This document shows positions 6,963-14,091 of a stretch of DNA of 64,000 nt, piece by piece (the stretch's first letter is position 1; each line of letters opens with the position of its first letter). A model generated the notes under the pieces. It searched no databases, had not been told where the DNA came from, and saw only the letters and a program-made list of their open reading frames with translations. Position numbers and translations under genes: made by a program. Origin of the DNA: JAGWFU01 sp035534575 (GTDB lineage Archaea; Micrarchaeota; Micrarchaeia; Micrarchaeales; Micrarchaeaceae); NCBI GenBank assembly GCA_035534575.1, contig DATLRT010000014.1, forward strand, positions 1-64,000. The letters run 5' to 3'.

Positions 6963-8759
6963 TTAATCCTCCCCCCAATATCCCCTGGTGTCAAGAAGTT
7001 GCATTCGTTCCTCTGTGTCAATACCATTGTATATACTTTCCATAGCCACCGCCTTTGCCGCGTCCATAAGCTTCGCCGGGGCGGTTCTTATGAGCTCCAT
7101 AAGCCAAATCGTGTGCTCTGGCACCTTAATTATGTTGACGGTTATCGCCCCTTTATGTGCCGGGATTATAGTGTGTTCAACTTTATGTATCTCTAGCTCC
7201 TTTTTGAGCTTCTCTGCATCGATTCTTTCAGGGGCGCCCTTGGCAACGGGATTGAATCTTACGGTAAATGAACTCCTCCCCTTTGCAGAGAGAATTAGGT
7301 TAAAGGTAAATTTGTCGGTAGCGTCCCCTAGCTCGTACATTCGGTCTATAAGCGCATGAATGTTCTCTGCTACTGTCATGAAGTACCTGTTCATGTTGCG
7401 GTACCTCTGGTAGTCTGCCGTGAGCATCCTCTCCATTTTTATAACATCATCAGAGCAGTTGCTAGGAGTACCTAAGTCGCAAGCCTTCCTAATTAGCTCA
7501 CCCTTGAAAAGGTTGCCCTTTGAATCTGCGGTGAAGATATAGGATTGTGCAGAATTGCCGTTGCTGAAACTTACCCTGTGTCGAAGCGACTTTGTATTGT
7601 TAAAGCCACATAGCTCCATTAAGAACCTGACACTCTCGAACTTTTTGTTACCCTGAGATGGAGCCAGTTCAAGATAGAGGTTTCGCTTTGATATCCTCCT
7701 TGCTTCAAGCAGGGAAAGCGCCAGCGCCTTACCATTTAGCTTTTCGAATAAATAGGTTGATGCTGCAGTATCTACGGATTCCCCCCTGAAAGGCAGGTGC
7801 ATTGAGTCTGCTACTATATACCCATGCTGCATATTCTCGCCTCCTATTCGCTCCCTAAGGAAACGAAGATAGTTGATTGACTTGTCAAGCGATATAGTAT
7901 ATACGCCATCCTTGCCATCTAGCGCTCTCGAGACGGGATCCGTGGGTCCAGCACCTATCGACACTATCGTGCCTGCTGGATCCCTAATGAATATCTTTGC
8001 GTTGTGCTTGCTTGCGGTAACTGTCTTTGCATCCCATACTCCTTCCATCTCCGTTCTTGATAGCTCAACTGCACCGTTGGTCAACTTGACTATTGATGGG
8101 ACTATTATTGAAGAATAGTCCACCGTATCTTCATTGACCATTGATGGGGTGTGGCCTGCTTTCCCACTGCTCACTACTACATTTGCTCCGGTTATTTCTG
8201 ATTCGCAATATGGTATATCGCCATGCCAAGTAGGAGGTATTACCTTCTTAGGCACTACCGGATTGGACTTCGGCTCGGGGATGGTGGGAGCAGATAGGAC
8301 CTGCGGCAGCTCCTTTGCGAATAGGATTACAGTTTTGCTTACTTCCTCGAAGTTCTTGTAATTTTCCAGGTATAAAGACTTGGCATGCGGCAACTGGCCG
8401 TCCAGATCCTTGTTTTTTGTTACAAGGACGATTCCGTTGTTCGCCAGCACGTATGACATTACCGCAGTGAACTTGGAGTCGTGGCCCAAGAATATTACGC
8501 TTACGCCCCTCTCGGTGAGCTTGGCTACAAGCGCTGGCGAGTATGTAGAGACATCGAGAAGCACATCATTGTACCTCTGGGCATTTGCACCCTGCGGTTT
8601 TCCCTCCCATGCGTGGAATCCGTACAGTCTGTGTTGATGGTTACCGTGATTGTTGAGCCTGCCTTGTATTATCTCCCTTTCGAGCCTCTTGGCCTCGTGC
8701 CAGCTCAGCCCATTATTGTGGGTGCTGGTTCCTTCGTGGTTTTTCTTGAAATTATCCAT
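6963..8759 (-). CDS. PIN-like domain fused to a SAM-dependent methyltransferase-like domain
   Basis: 598 residues. At about residues 64-122, D-V-L-L-D-V-S-T-Y-S-P-A-L-V, E-R-G-V-S-V-I-F-L-G and G-I-V-L-V-T-K-N-K-D-L-D resemble the PIN-like Mut7-C/DUF5615 fold (L-L-D ... V-T-x-D-x-D-F). A proline-rich linker follows (about 155-180). At 265-335, I-V-S-I-G-A-G-P-T-D, V-Y-T-I-S-L-D-K-S and V-A-D-S-M-H-L-P-F are motifs I-III of a class I SAM methyltransferase. The last 200 residues are unrecognised. Base composition is visibly more AT-rich than the flanking genes. The domain calls rest on motif reading only; the substrate is unknown. Confidence 0.55.
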   Translation of the reverse strand: MDNFKKNHEGTSTHNNGLSWHEAKRLEREIIQGRLNNHGNHQHRLYGFHAWEGKPQGANAQRYNDVLLDVSTYSPALVAKLTERGVSVIFLGHDSKFTAVMSYVLANNGIVLVTKNKDLDGQLPHAKSLYLENYKNFEEVSKTVILFAKELPQVLSAPTIPEPKSNPVVPKKVIPPTWHGDIPYCESEITGANVVVSSGKAGHTPSMVNEDTVDYSSIIVPSIVKLTNGAVELSRTEMEGVWDAKTVTASKHNAKIFIRDPAGTIVSIGAGPTDPVSRALDGKDGVYTISLDKSINYLRFLRERIGGENMQHGYIVADSMHLPFRGESVDTAASTYLFEKLNGKALALSLLEARRISKRNLYLELAPSQGNKKFESVRFLMELCGFNNTKSLRHRVSFSNGNSAQSYIFTADSKGNLFKGELIRKACDLGTPSNCSDDVIKMERMLTADYQRYRNMNRYFMTVAENIHALIDRMYELGDATDKFTFNLILSAKGRSSFTVRFNPVAKGAPERIDAEKLKKELEIHKVEHTIIPAHKGAITVNIIKVPEHTIWLMELIRTAPAKLMDAAKAVAMESIYNGIDTEERMQLLDTRGYWGED

Positions 8760-8773
8760 TTATATACCTCGAA

Positions 8774-9166
8774 TCAAGCCGTCTCCGCCTTCCTTATCAC
8801 TATCGACATCCTTCCCGCATTAACCGGGATGATCTCGTTCTTGGGGGCCGGCACAAGCGCCAGAGAAGTAGGCACGGAGCCCATCATCTTGAACCTCAGG
8901 TCCATCATCAACGTGGTGTACTGCGCTTCCAGCTTCCTGTACTCCGACTCGGTCTTGCTCTCCTTCTGCAGGTGAGCCCTTGAGATGTCTCCGCACTCCT
9001 TGGCCTTCAGCCTTGCCCTTGCGTAGCAGTTGACAGCGTCTTGGAGCATACCCTTGTCTATGAATCTCTCCGCAGCCAGAGCTGCTCCCTTCATGCAGCT
9101 GTCAGGGACTCTCAGCGACTCCTGGAAGTAGTCCTTCTTCTCCTGCTCGGTGATGCTCTTGCCCAT
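8774..9166 (-). CDS. Small helical protein, possibly TPR-like
   Basis: 130 residues, largely predicted helical, with A-A-L-A-A-E-R-F-I-D-K-G-M-L-Q-D-A-V-N-C-Y followed by A-R-A-R-L-K-A-K-E. That pattern resembles one or two tetratricopeptide helices. The C-terminus has a short beta-like tail (S-L-A-L-V-P-A-P-K). No catalytic motif is seen. It lies 14 bp upstream of the methyltransferase-like gene and 4 bp downstream of the 79-residue gene, inside the island. Confidence 0.5.
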   Translation of the reverse strand: MGKSITEQEKKDYFQESLRVPDSCMKGAALAAERFIDKGMLQDAVNCYARARLKAKECGDISRAHLQKESKTESEYRKLEAQYTTLMMDLRFKMMGSVPTSLALVPAPKNEIIPVNAGRMSIVIRKAETA

Positions 9167-9170
9167 GCGC

Positions 9171-9410
9171 TCATCTGCGGTGCAGTTCCTTCCTTATGTA
9201 GTCAGAGATGCCCCTCTTCCATCCCTGGACCGTCTTTGTTGTATGCTTGGTCTTGTCCATGTCAGCCCTGAAGTCATGCAGCTGCTCGATGTTGTGCATT
9301 ATGTCCTGATAGCCATCGTTCTGTATAAAGGTCTTGATCTGGTGGGCCTCGTCCAGCAGGTTGTCCTCCCCTGCAGGTATACCCTCAGCCACAAGCTTCT
9401 TTGTTGCCAT
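9171..9410 (-). CDS. Small uncharacterised island protein
   Basis: 79 residues, mostly charged and helical (H-Q-I-K-T-F-I-Q-N-D-G-Y-Q-D-I-M), with a basic Trp-containing end (G-W-K-R-G-I-S-D-Y-I-R-K-E-L). The ATG at 9410 is preferred to an upstream GTG. A TATA-like GGTATAAATATTAGG (minus strand, about 9449-9463) lies upstream, so this may start a sub-transcript. A nearly identical TATA context precedes the 11684-12211 gene. Confidence 0.5.
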   Translation of the reverse strand: MATKKLVAEGIPAGEDNLLDEAHQIKTFIQNDGYQDIMHNIEQLHDFRADMDKTKHTTKTVQGWKRGISDYIRKELHRR

Positions 9411-9467
9411 GTTTCCCACTTATTCTCAGTACTTTTGCTGTTTTTCCTAATATTTATACCTTGCAGA

Positions 9468-9536
9468 TTACTTCTTCAGAAGGTCATCGAAGGCAGACTT
9501 GCCCTTCCAGCCCATCAGTTCCTGCGTCTCGGTCAT
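9468..9536 (-). CDS. Possible 22-residue micro-ORF
   Basis: ATG (9536) to TAA (9468) encodes 22 residues, including M-G-W-K-G-K-S-A-F-D-D-L-L-K-K. It starts 4 bp after the stop codon of the upstream ADP-ribosyltransferase-like gene, consistent with translational coupling. Its G-W-K-G/R-x-S core resembles the C-terminal end of the next protein (G-W-K-R-G-I-S-D-Y-I-R-K). It could be a remnant of a duplicated gene or a true small protein. The evidence is weak. Confidence 0.25.
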   Translation of the reverse strand: MTETQELMGWKGKSAFDDLLKK

Positions 9537-9540
9537 GATG

Positions 9541-10239
9541 TCACTTGCCGACAATGGCGTTGATTCGCGCCATAAGTGCGTGCTCGGATGGAAAAGAGTT
9601 GGAGGATAGAATCGAAGTTCCATTTTTGTGTATGTCGACCCCTATCACGGACTCCTTCCTTAATCCATTGACCCTGACCTCCTCTTCATCGGCCCAGTGC
9701 ATTGCAACGGCATTAGGGTTGTTCCTCAACCCAGCCTGCACGATATAAGTGTCAATGTGGTAGTACTCCACCTTGCGCGCGTCAAGGGCGAGCACTACGC
9801 CGAACTGCCTCACGTCAGCCTTGATGTCTCCGTAAGCTGCAAAGGCCTCGGCCACTTCCCTGCTCGCGGTAAGGGATACCCTCTTCGGGAGCAAAGGCGC
9901 AGTCTGTGTGAACAGTGCCTTGCTCATCCGCCTCTCCCCGTTGTTGAACTCGTCCGCGAAAGCGACAATTTCCTCCATGCCCATGAACCACCTTCCGGTG
10001 TAGAGCAGGTTAGTGCGCGATATCTTCGCACCAATGAGTTCGTTGCGGTATCCGCTTATCGCTGCAGAGCGCTGTTCCTCGGGCAGACCGTGAAGCTTTA
10101 GCGAAAGGTCGAAAAGAGTATCTGTCAGCTTCCTGTCGCCCCTGATGAATGCCTCGATATCCGCACCTGAAGGCCTTAATGAGTCTCCCCTAAGGCTGAT
10201 TGTGTCAGTGCCAAGAGTCGGATGGTTTTTGAGAGTCAT
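9541..10239 (-). CDS. ADP-ribosyltransferase-like protein, paralogue A
   Basis: 232 residues, clearly paralogous to the next upstream gene (10252-10935). Shared blocks are L-L-Y-T-G-R-W-F (79-85), P-K-R-V-S-L-T-A-S-R-E-V-A-E-A-F-A (118-134), F-G-V-V-L-A-L-D-A-R-K-V (146-157) and D-E-E-E-V-R-V (184-190). The order (an L-Y-x-G strand, a serine-bearing V-S-L-T strand followed by a helix, then an E-x-E-V strand) is that of the ADP-ribosyltransferase fold (R/H-S-E type). This is a motif-level assignment only. If correct, it would transfer ADP-ribose from NAD to an unknown target. Confidence 0.5.
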   Translation of the reverse strand: MTLKNHPTLGTDTISLRGDSLRPSGADIEAFIRGDRKLTDTLFDLSLKLHGLPEEQRSAAISGYRNELIGAKISRTNLLYTGRWFMGMEEIVAFADEFNNGERRMSKALFTQTAPLLPKRVSLTASREVAEAFAAYGDIKADVRQFGVVLALDARKVEYYHIDTYIVQAGLRNNPNAVAMHWADEEEVRVNGLRKESVIGVDIHKNGTSILSSNSFPSEHALMARINAIVGK

Positions 10240-10251
10240 TGGATCAGTAGT

Positions 10252-10935
10252 TCACAGTAGCTTCTTCTTCAGTTCGACGGCGGATGGGAATGACTTGAAG
10301 GTGAGTATCAGCCTGCCCTCGTCGTATACCTCCACCTTTGCTATCGCGTCCTTGTCCATTCCCTTGACCCTAACCTCCTGCTCGTCAACGAACTTGAACG
10401 ACTCGGCATCGGGATGCTCAAACAGGGCGCGTATCATGTTGTCGACCCTCATTATGTGCTCGTACCTGACCCTCCTTGCGTTAAACGTGAAAACAACCCC
10501 TATGTTGAGGCTCTCATCGGGCCCGTTGTGAACCTTCGCGAACTCCTCGGAGACCGCCCTGTCTGCGCTCAGCGAGACCTGCCTTGGCACCAGCGACTCG
10601 CCGGTGGGGTACATCCGCTTGCTGAAGGTCCTCTTGCCGTTCTCTCGCTCGTCCACATAGGCAACCAGGTGACCGCGAGAGTGGAACCACATCCCGTGAT
10701 AGAGCCTTCCGCTCCCTTCTATCTTGGCGTCAAGAAGCTGCCTTGAGTACTCGTTCAGCCCGTCTACCCTGTCCTTCCTGCTTACTCCCCCCTTCTTCAA
10801 CTTCGCATGGTAGGATTCAAGCAGCTCGCTGATGCTCTTCTTTTCCTTAAGGAAACTTTCGGTATCCTTCTGGCTCACCTTATGCGTCAGAACAGCATTT
10901 GTAGTGCTCTTGGTTGCCATATTATCACAATTCAT
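10252..10935 (-). CDS. ADP-ribosyltransferase-like protein, paralogue B
   Basis: 227 residues, tandem paralogue of the 9541-10239 gene. Equivalent blocks are R-L-Y-H-G-M-W-F (77-84), P-R-Q-V-S-L-S-A-D-R-A-V-S-E-E-F-A (117-133), I-G-V-V-F-T-F-N-A-R-R-V (145-156) and D-E-Q-E-V-R-V (184-190). The H in L-Y-H-G and the E-x-E-V-R-V strand sit where ADP-ribosyltransferases bind NAD and catalyse transfer. The start ATG overlaps the stop of the DUF218-like gene (ATGA), so the two are co-translated; ATG 10920 is an alternative. The first 50 residues differ from paralogue A and may bind a partner. Confidence 0.5.
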   Translation of the reverse strand: MNCDNMATKSTTNAVLTHKVSQKDTESFLKEKKSISELLESYHAKLKKGGVSRKDRVDGLNEYSRQLLDAKIEGSGRLYHGMWFHSRGHLVAYVDERENGKRTFSKRMYPTGESLVPRQVSLSADRAVSEEFAKVHNGPDESLNIGVVFTFNARRVRYEHIMRVDNMIRALFEHPDAESFKFVDEQEVRVKGMDKDAIAKVEVYDEGRLILTFKSFPSAVELKKKLL

Positions 10936-11579
10936 TCCTTCTGTATGCTATCCTTGAACCTCTCCCTTCCTGAATTTATAAGTTTTACGATAAAATTGTC
11001 GTTTGGCACCTTGTCCCCTATCAGCTCCTGGAGTTTGTGCTCCATGACCCTCCTTATGGAGTTCTCGGTGAGCCGCATGTACTCCACGACCATGTCTGGA
11101 GCCTCCTTTATGTAATTCTTCTCCAAACGTGCCGCATGCGGCGTGTGAGAGACCACCAGCACGCGAAGCGGGATTTTTACCTTTCCAGTTTCCCAACCGT
11201 CAGCCTGAGCAAATCTCAGGGCAAAGGTTAGTTTATCGAATACCTCAATATTCCCCGCAGTAGAGTCTGAGCGCTGCGTGTCCATGATATTTGCATTGGG
11301 TGAGGAATTGGACTTGAGCAGGGTCTTTATCATGTATTTCTGCTCCCTAGAAGTCCCAACCACTACGTAAAGATTAGTTTGAATCTTGGAAGCAGCAAGC
11401 GCCCTTGCCTCGCTTCTATTTAGGTCGGTATCGCCAAATACGAAAACGGCGTCGTATACGTTAGTCCTGTCAGTGTCCCTTGGCTCTTCTCTCTTGGGTA
11501 TGCTGGGCTGGGCTGGCACTGTCCTTTCCTTGCTGTCAGTCCCTTTTGAATCGCCTATATTCCTGTCTCTGGTGCTCAT
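10932..11579 (-). CDS. DUF218/YdcF-like protein
   Basis: 215 residues. After a charged, probably disordered N-terminus (1-40), the protein shows Y-D-A-V-F-V-F-G-D (42-50), R-S-E-A-R-A-L, L-Y-V-V-V-G-T-S-R-E-Q (70-80), S-D-S-T-A-G-N-I-E (104-112) and L-R-V-L-V-V-S-H-T-P-H-A-A-R (138-151). This is the order of the DUF218 (YdcF/SanA/ElyC) Rossmann-like fold: V-L-G-G, S-G-G, S-x-N-T-x-E-N, V-T-s-x-y-H-m-x-R-A. YdcF binds S-adenosylmethionine, but the role here is unknown. No membrane helix is seen, unlike SanA or ElyC. The gene directly precedes the ART-like pair. Confidence 0.5.
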   Translation of the reverse strand: MSTRDRNIGDSKGTDSKERTVPAQPSIPKREEPRDTDRTNVYDAVFVFGDTDLNRSEARALAASKIQTNLYVVVGTSREQKYMIKTLLKSNSSPNANIMDTQRSDSTAGNIEVFDKLTFALRFAQADGWETGKVKIPLRVLVVSHTPHAARLEKNYIKEAPDMVVEYMRLTENSIRRVMEHKLQELIGDKVPNDNFIVKLINSGRERFKDSIQKE

Positions 11580-11609
11580 TTTACCCTTCCTTGATAGGTT
11601 ATAAGCGTC

Positions 11610-11629
11610 GGTTTCAATATAAATAGGTT
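11610..11629 (-). promoter_or_regulatory. Island promoter element 1 (TATA plus conserved flank)
   Basis: On the minus strand this reads AACCTATTTATATTGAAACC, about 30-50 bp upstream of the DUF218-like start. A near-identical 20-bp element (AACCTTTATATATTGAAACC) lies at 14920-14939 before another island gene. The conserved TTGAAACC beyond the TATA box is not part of a normal archaeal promoter and suggests a shared regulator. Confidence 0.5.
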
Positions 11630-11683
11630 GGCAGTATTTGGCCGATAGCCTTTTAAACCCATCTATGGGTTTGCTCTCGAAAA

Positions 11684-12211
11684 TCAGTTTATGGCTTTCT
11701 CTATCTCCGCCAGGAACCCCGACATCTGCTCCGTGGCCGCGGAGTCGTTGCCCTTTTGGTAGCCCTCCACCCTGGCCTCGAGCCGCTTGTTCCTGCCGTC
11801 ATATGTGAGATACTGTGCCGCCCCGCTGCCAAGAGATGGAAGCTGGATATTGACAAATGTCTGGGTCTGGTCGTAGAGCTTGTGCCCGCGCCCGTATCTT
11901 TTCTCTACCTTCTTCCTTATTTCATCACCGGCCTCGAACTTGAACGAGAGCCTTGCAAAGCCATGCGCGTTGTAGACATGCGTTAGTATGGAGGGTACGC
12001 CCTTGTCAATCCATGCAATGCTCTTTGCCACCGATGTGGTCAGCTCATCCCTCAGCATCTGGTTGACCGAGTTGAGCAGGAATCCGCGGTCCAGGAGCTC
12101 CCCGGGCTGCATCTGATACTCGTACTGCTCTGCCTTGAATCCCGTAGACTCCAAGGTCTTTTTGAACGTGCCTACAAGCTCGAGCCTTGATGATATCTTC
12201 TTGGATTCCAT
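11684..12211 (-). CDS. Uncharacterised island protein
   Basis: 175 residues, no family recognised. The N-terminal half is helical (R-L-E-L-V-G-T-F-K-K-T-L) and contains L-L-N-S-V-N-Q-M-L-R-D-E-L. The second half looks beta-rich (F-A-R-L-S-F-K-F, Q-T-F-V-N-I-Q-L-P) with K-R-Y-G-R-G-H-K in between. The ATG at 12211, preceded by GGGTG, is preferred to a TTG at 12223. Its promoter carries a perfect inverted repeat (12226-12241). It is cytoplasmic by composition. Confidence 0.5.
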   Translation of the reverse strand: MESKKISSRLELVGTFKKTLESTGFKAEQYEYQMQPGELLDRGFLLNSVNQMLRDELTTSVAKSIAWIDKGVPSILTHVYNAHGFARLSFKFEAGDEIRKKVEKRYGRGHKLYDQTQTFVNIQLPSLGSGAAQYLTYDGRNKRLEARVEGYQKGNDSAATEQMSGFLAEIEKAIN

Positions 12212-12225
12212 CCATACACCCAATA

Positions 12226-12253
12226 CCTACTGGGCAGTAGGAGATATTTATAC
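12226..12253 (-). promoter_or_regulatory. TATA box with adjacent 7-bp inverted repeat
   Basis: A minus-strand TATA box (GGTATAAATATC, about 12243-12254) is followed by the perfect inverted repeat CCTACTG-GG-CAGTAGG (12226-12232 and 12235-12241). The repeat would cover the transcription start of the 11684-12211 gene. This suggests repressor binding or a 5' hairpin in the message. Confidence 0.45.
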
Positions 12254-12267
12254 CTGCTGTGCAAGAG

Positions 12268-12768
12268 CTACCAGCTGAGGTCGTTTATCCTTCCGCGCAG
12301 CTTGCTTATGTACTTCTGTATGTTTTCCACATAGGTAGGGTCTCCCGACCTCCTAAGCTCAAGGGTTGCCTGACCGACTGCCTTTCTGCAGAAAAAGAGC
12401 TGAGTCTTCCGGTCTATGTTTCCATCCTCCTTGCTCGTTCGCCTCGATTCGTAGTCGCCTATCTTATCAAACGAGTGGAGCGAGTTCCTGAAGCTGTACT
12501 CCCCAAAGCTGATTGTGCTGGTTACGGCGATGGCCTGATTGCTGTTGCTCTCCACCAGATACCTGTTGAACTGTATTAGCGCGAGAGGGTTAACGTATGA
12601 GATTATCCTGTCCTTGTCAAGCTCGCCGTTAACTGCTACAGACCAGGATCTGCCTGCGTGGTGCACCCCAGTAACCTTGAAGCTGTACTCCTTCGGTATG
12701 TCTATGAAGCCGCTATAGAACTCGAAGTTGAACTTCTTGTCCTCACCCAGCATTCTTGTCTTAAGCAT
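12268..12768 (-). CDS. Uncharacterised island protein
   Basis: 166 residues, no family recognised. The sequence alternates beta-like strands (F-N-F-E-F-Y-S-G-F-I-D-I, Y-S-F-K-V-T-G-V, W-S-V-A-V-N-G-E) with a helical C-terminus (E-N-I-Q-K-Y-I-S-K-L-R-G-R). No signal peptide or catalytic signature is visible. A TATA-like GAATAAATTC lies upstream near 12808-12817, so it may be expressed separately from the kinase-like pair. Confidence 0.5.
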   Translation of the reverse strand: MLKTRMLGEDKKFNFEFYSGFIDIPKEYSFKVTGVHHAGRSWSVAVNGELDKDRIISYVNPLALIQFNRYLVESNSNQAIAVTSTISFGEYSFRNSLHSFDKIGDYESRRTSKEDGNIDRKTQLFFCRKAVGQATLELRRSGDPTYVENIQKYISKLRGRINDLSW

Positions 12769-12836
12769 GAATCCACTCGACTAGTTAACTTAATTGATGC
12801 ATTACGAATTTATTCGTTCTGTTCAGAATCCGCGCA

Positions 12837-13493
12837 CTAGCACCTTGAGCTCTGCACTACTCGCATCAAGCAGACCAATGATGCCACGTTCTCGTTCTCC
12901 GCGTTCTCTAGCTCTGAGCGCGCAAGCTTCAGCACCCTCGGATCCAGGAGCTTGAGCGTCACCTTCATCTTGCGGTCTATCTCCACCATCGTGTTGAGTG
13001 TGTCTATGTCGTTGTGCGTGATTCCCTTGGCATGGTAGTTCCTCACCACGGCCTCAAGCTGCTCTATCACTTGCGGTATCACTACGCTGAGCATCTTCGA
13101 GTCATCGGACTTGAGCAGCTCGTCAAGCGTCATGCCCCTTGCCTCTTCCATTCCGTAAGCTATCATGCTGCCTTTCGGGATGCTCGGGTTCCTTACTGAG
13201 AAGAGCGGCTTTACGGTACGTTCCGGATCCGCCTCGTACATCTTTGTTAAGGTGCTGAGCTCCGATGTGTCGTCCGTTACCTTTACCCTTATGCCGTTGT
13301 TCAGCAGCGCAAAGTCGAAGCCCGGGGTGCCCAGCATTGCTAGAGCCTCGTGCCTGATGTACCTTGCTGCGCCCCTGGCTGCGGGGTCTCCGATTAGCCC
13401 CTTGTCAATGAGGAGCTTGATGTATTCGGTGATTTGGACGTGGCTGCTTGCACGTGGCTTGACTGCACTGATATCGTGTTCGCGTATCTGCAT
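12837..13493 (-). CDS. Protein-kinase-like protein, paralogue A
   Basis: 218 residues. Kinase-fold landmarks are G-I-R-V-K-V (K71, VAIK-like strand), a hinge-like A-Y-G-M-E-E-A-R-G-M-T-L-D-E-L-L (112-127), a catalytic loop G-I-T-H-N-D-I-D-T-L-N (157-167; H160, D162, N167) and K-L-L-D-P (181-185) where a D-F-G would stand. The glycine-rich loop is not clear. The protein is short, like RIO, APH or lipopolysaccharide-kinase types. It lies 4 bp downstream of its paralogue. Kinase activity is inferred from the H-x-D, N and D residues. Confidence 0.55.
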   Translation of the reverse strand: MQIREHDISAVKPRASSHVQITEYIKLLIDKGLIGDPAARGAARYIRHEALAMLGTPGFDFALLNNGIRVKVTDDTSELSTLTKMYEADPERTVKPLFSVRNPSIPKGSMIAYGMEEARGMTLDELLKSDDSKMLSVVIPQVIEQLEAVVRNYHAKGITHNDIDTLNTMVEIDRKMKVTLKLLDPRVLKLARSELENAENENVASLVCLMRVVQSSRC

Positions 13494-13497
13494 AGTA

Positions 13498-14070
13498 TCA
13501 CACCCTGTCAGGCCGTATCGCCATTATCATCTTGTCGCAGTCCTTCTCCGTGGTGTTGAGCCATGCGGTGCCGAGCGGCGATGTCGGCTCCTTGGATGAC
13601 CGGTTATGAGGGTCGAACAGCTTTACTATCAGCTCGTTCTTGTCTCCTATGGCTATACCGCCGTTGCAAGCGGCGAGGTCGCCGTGCCCGTAGCCCGCCC
13701 TGGTGTAGTTTGTAACCGCCTCGCGTATCTGGGCCTCTATCTCGGGCATCCACGTTTCAACTATCCTCGTGTCCATGACCCTGCGCAATTGGTGAAGAGT
13801 CATGGTCACCCTCTCCATCCCGTAGCCGATCATCTTCCCTTTGTCGTCAAGAACAGCAAATAGTGGCTTTACGGTGTGGACTGGGTCTATCTCGTAAAGC
13901 TTTGTGAGGAGCTCGAGCTCGCTGGCCGAGTCCGTCATCTTTATGCATACCCCCCTGCTTATCGCCATCACGTTCTTTCCGAGAGGGATAAGGGTTGAGG
14001 CGGCCTCGGGGTTCCTCAGCATCCTCTGCGCGAACTCGCTTGCCTCGTCAAGCTTTTGCTTTGTTATCAT
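13498..14070 (-). CDS. Protein-kinase-like protein, paralogue B
   Basis: 190 residues, paralogous to the 12837-13493 protein. Shared blocks are G-V-C-I-K-M-T-D (40-47; K44), L-L-T-K-L-Y-E-I-D-P-V-H-T-V-K-P-L-F, Y-G-M-E-R-V-T-M-T-L (83-92), G-Y-G-H-G-D-L-A-A-C-N (126-136; H129, D131, N136) and K-L-F-D-P-H-N-R (150-157). As in paralogue A, D-P replaces D-F-G. The two shared L-x-K-x-Y-E-x-D-P-x-x-T-V-K-P-L-F segments leave no doubt about the duplication. The target is unknown. Confidence 0.55.
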   Translation of the reverse strand: MITKQKLDEASEFAQRMLRNPEAASTLIPLGKNVMAISRGVCIKMTDSASELELLTKLYEIDPVHTVKPLFAVLDDKGKMIGYGMERVTMTLHQLRRVMDTRIVETWMPEIEAQIREAVTNYTRAGYGHGDLAACNGGIAIGDKNELIVKLFDPHNRSSKEPTSPLGTAWLNTTEKDCDKMIMAIRPDRV

Positions 14071-14091
14071 TTTGGACCATTCTTTCTTTGC

